Assembly: GCA_018398815.1 (NCBI GenBank)
Contig: CM031616.1
Coordinates: 23,878,444 to 23,888,443 of the forward strand
Direction of reading: 5' to 3'
Source of the DNA: Conus ventricosus
Taxonomy: Eukaryota > Mollusca > Gastropoda > Neogastropoda > Conidae
Length of the DNA: 10,000 bases
Shown in pieces: positions 7,405 through 10,000 of the stretch (position 1 is its first letter; each line of letters starts with the position of its first letter). Made by a program: the position numbers and the translations under genes. The notes under the pieces are model-generated. The model did not search any database, had not been told where the DNA came from, and worked only from the letters and a program-made list of their open reading frames with translations.

Positions 7405-8710
7405 GGAAAATCAGTGATTACGAGAACAGTGATAGTAGGGGAATAAAGAACGTTGGAAATAGTGATAATTTAGAAATTTTACTATAAGACCAGTGGTAAT
7501 AAGGAAATTAGTTATTACGAAAACTGCGATAACAGTTAAATCAAAGATCCATAACGGACATAAATTAGTATGAAAACAGTGATATCCAAGAAATCATTTA
7601 TTATGAAAAAAAACCACGTAATGGTAGGGAAAACAGTGATTATGAAAACATTTGTAATATGGAAATTAGTCACTGGTTGTAAAAACTGTAACCATAGGGA
7701 AATCAGTTACCTTGAAAACAGCGACGCTAGGTAAACTGCCTTTACATAGCATTTCAGCCATCATAAAACAGAACAAATAGGGAGATCAGTTATTCAAAGT
7801 TATAATTGGGAAATCAGTAATTGTAGAAACAGCGATAATCGGGAAATCAGTTATGATGGAAACATTTATTATGCAGCAATCAATTATTATGAAAACAGTG
7901 ATAATTGCAAAAACATTTATTATGAACACAGTTATCACCGGGTTATCAATGTTACTGAAATGGTGATAATAGTGAAATTAGTTATTAAACAGTAATAATA
8001 GAGAAATCAGTCATAATTAAACAGTGATAGATGGAAATCAGTTATAAGGAAACCAATGATAATAGGCAAATTGAATATATATTACTGTGAAAAGAGTGAT
8101 AATGGGGATATGAGTTATCATGAAACAGTGGTAATAGGGAAATCAATAATTGCGAAACCAGATGTCAATGGAATATCAGTTATTATGAATACAGTGGTAA
8201 TAGGCAAATAAGTTATGAGTTATTATAGAAACAGTGATATAGGAAATCAGTTACCATGAAAGCAATATTCATATGGAAACCAATTATTCCGAAAACAGTG
8301 ATAATAAAAAAATCAGTTTTAACGACAACGGGTATCGTAGAAAAATCAGTTGTTACAACAAAAACATTAAAGCAGGGAAATCAACTGATATGAAAACAGT
8401 GATAATAACAAAAGTAGTCATCATGGAGGCATTGACTCTTGGGAAATCGTTTATTTCGAAAACAGCAATCATAGGAAAATCATTTTGATAGTCCATAGAC
8501 TAGCCATGAAGATGAAGATGAAGAATGGTGGAAGAGTGGCGCGGCTGAAGATAAAACTAAAACAACTTGGAAAAATGAGATAGGAAAATCAGTTTCTATG
8601 AAAACATTTTAATAGGGGAATCAGTTATAATGAAAACAATTATTATATGGGGATCAATTGTTACAAAAACAGTGATAAATAGGGAAATCAGTCATTATGG
8701 AAACGGTTTT
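7405..8710 (+). repeat. Degenerate minisatellite, period about 33 bp
   Basis: The stretch is built from variants of one unit of about 33 bp: AGTTATTATGAAAACAG followed by TGATAATAGGGAAATC. Clear copies occur near 7795-7870, 7880-7910, 8120-8160, 8170-8210, 8220-8260, 8390-8410 and 8655-8700. Many units carry small indels, so the phase drifts; by length about 35-40 units are present. An interruption at about 8486-8575 contains a GATGAA repeat and no unit. Thirty-three is a multiple of three and the consensus reads KTVIIGKSVIM in one frame, but stops occur throughout, so it does not code now. Decayed relatives appear at about 8920-9115. Confidence 0.88.
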
Positions 8711-8760
8711 CCCAGCGGAACATGGATCTTATCTTTACAAATTATGAAAATAATTGACGT

Positions 8761-8775
8761 CCCCCCCCCCCCCCC
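8761..8775 (+). repeat. C15 homopolymer
   Basis: Fifteen C's followed by ACACCCC, just beyond the end of the minisatellite. It resembles the C25 run at 6902 in being an isolated C tract in AT-rich sequence. Confidence 0.95.
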
Positions 8776-8800
8776 ACACCCCTTTCCAAAAAAGAGGCAA

Positions 8801-8837
8801 TGTCAACTGTTTTCCTTCCGAAGGGCAACAGTTGTCA
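8801..8837. repeat. Inverted repeat / potential hairpin
   Basis: TGTCAACTGTT at 8801-8811 pairs with AACAGTTGTCA at 8827-8837 with a single T-T mismatch. The 15-nt loop contains a further small CCTT/AAGG pairing (8814-8817 with 8821-8824). No U-run follows on either strand, and a terminator role would not apply in a eukaryote. Function is unknown. Confidence 0.6.
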
Positions 8838-9128
8838 TAGGTTTATGAAGCCAATATAGGCACATAGTTAATTAGAACTGTTTTCCATGTTTCTTGTGTA
8901 AGACAGCTATTATCACGTCAGAAATCAGTGATAACAGGAACACCAGTTGTTATTACCGTTTTTCCGAGGATAAGATAATCATCATATTGTAAGGTAATTG
9001 TCCTAATAGGAACACCAGCTAATTTCTCTATCATAAAAAAGGGTGATAGTAGAGAGATATGTCACTATCACTTTTTTCCGAAGTAAACAGTTATCCATCA
9101 GCGAAATTGTCATTATAAGTGATTTCAA
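8838..9128. other. Gene-free flank with decayed minisatellite-like units and a hairpin
   Basis: Fragments such as AAATCAGTGATAACAGGAACACCAG-type sequence (about 8920-8950) and AATAGGAACACCAGC (9005-9019) resemble the 33-bp unit. A hairpin is possible at 9035-9077: AAAAAAG and TGATAGT on the left against ACTATCA and CTTTTTT on the right, with a two-base bulge and a 13-nt loop. No gene is seen. Confidence 0.5.
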
Positions 9129-9220
9129 GCACGCGCGCGCACATGCACACACAGACACAGAAACAGACACAGAAACAGACACAGACAGACAGACAGACAA
9201 CACACGCACGCACGCACGCA

Positions 9221-9299
<79 letters not shown>

Positions 9300-9303
9300 A
9301 CAT
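9129..9303 (+). repeat. CA / ACGC / ACAG compound microsatellite
   Basis: Begins with CGCGCGCGCACA, then ACAGACACAGAA units (about 9150-9180), (ACAG)n to about 9200, (ACGC)n at about 9206-9251 with one slip, and (CA)n at about 9252-9303. This is the only large array in the window with the CA strand on the plus side; the others have TG on plus. ORFs on both strands are low-complexity. Confidence 0.97.
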
Positions 9304-9520
9304 TTACAAGAAATTATAACATTAATTTTGACATTGAAATCTGATCCGTGTGGAGAGCGCCAGTTGTTCTGCTTAGTTTTTGGCAGTGGATTAAAAAAAA
9401 TGCTTTTGAAAAAAAAAAGCCTGTTTGGCAAATAACTCCGCAGAATGCACACACAGTGCCAGTTCCAATATTCTGTTTCTCACTGCCTAGTTGCAAGGGC
9501 TTTAAGGGAACTATAAAACA

Positions 9521-9523
<3 letters not shown>
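9304..9523. other. Unique sequence without recognisable gene
   Basis: About 220 bp between two microsatellites, with A runs at 9392-9399 and 9409-9418. No coding, RNA or transposon signal is recognised. Confidence 0.4.
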
Positions 9524-9566
<43 letters not shown>

Positions 9567-9657
9567 GAGAGGAGGGAGAGAGAGGAGAGAGAGAGGGAGA
9601 GAGAAAGAGAGAGAGAGAGAGAGAGTAGAGAGAGAGAGAGAGGGAGAGAGAGAGAGG
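9524..9657 (+). repeat. (GA)n microsatellite, impure
   Basis: About 134 bp of GA repeats with GGA, GGGA, AAGA and TAGA interruptions, followed by GGTGGGGGTAGGGG. It is a pure purine strand apart from one T, so it could form triplex DNA. The minus-strand Ser-Leu ORFs here are artefacts. Confidence 0.97.
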
Positions 9658-9717
9658 TGGGGGTAGGGGATGGACAAATCTGGAAGAGTGTTTGCTAATG
9701 CTAGGACCTGTTGTGGT

Positions 9718-9932
<215 letters not shown>

Positions 9933-10000
9933 GTCAGAATAATTTGTGATACCTGTGTGAATATAGGACAATTAAAGTCCCCTGAGGAAGGGCGAGGTGT

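Noticed and set aside
7186..7446. 86-codon ORF
   Set aside because: No recognised motif, ends inside the 33-bp minisatellite, and its length is unremarkable for this base composition.
7405..8710. CRISPR-like array because of regular repeats of about 33 bp
   Set aside because: Units are contiguous without unique spacers, diverge from one another and lack cas genes; the context is a eukaryotic repeat region.

Overview
This window looks like repeat-dominated, intergenic DNA from an animal nuclear genome. There is no bacterial or phage gene organisation, no convincing host exon, no tRNA or rRNA and no CRISPR array. The evidence is two non-LTR retrotransposons (LINEs) of the AP-endonuclease type, a degenerate minisatellite, and very long (TG)n, (GA)n, (GGT)n, (CCAA)n and C-homopolymer tracts. 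The LINE types and the satellite load suggest a marine invertebrate, possibly a mollusc; that taxonomic guess is inference.

Positions 1-4390 hold a nested retrotransposon pair. An older LINE (called LINE-B here) lies on the minus strand. Its endonuclease N-terminus starts near 4345 and reads leftward to 3905. Its coding sequence resumes at 990 and runs off the left edge at position 1. Between the two halves sits a second LINE (LINE-A), on the plus strand, at about 991-3904. LINE-A is 5'-truncated inside its endonuclease domain. It keeps a reverse transcriptase with all catalytic aspartates visible and a C-terminal region of CR1/L2 type. It ends in a classic short 3' stem-loop plus an (ATT)n tail. 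LINE-A inserted at the codons for the Gly-Asp-Phe-Asn endonuclease motif of LINE-B. The joint can be placed almost to the base, because the LINE-B peptide is continuous across it and AAAA is present on both sides. Both elements carry many frameshifts and are dead copies.

Positions 4391-10000 are mostly simple repeats separated by short unique stretches with no recognisable genes: a compound GA/GGT/TG/GA microsatellite (4724-5340), a TG array with a GC palindrome (5618-5888), a degenerate CCAA array (6531-6720), a C25 run (6902-6926), a long degenerate minisatellite of roughly 33-bp period (about 7405-8710) with decayed relatives beyond it, a C15 run (8761-8775), a CA/ACGC array (9129-9303), a GA array (9524-9657) and a TG-TA-TG array (9718-9931).

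The genes do not work together as a system. The only biology readable here is the history of retrotransposition, decay and tandem-repeat expansion. I found no evidence of a novel functional system. The most informative observations are the datable nested insertion, the hidden antisense LINE-B frame at the left edge, and the 33-bp (11-codon) minisatellite.
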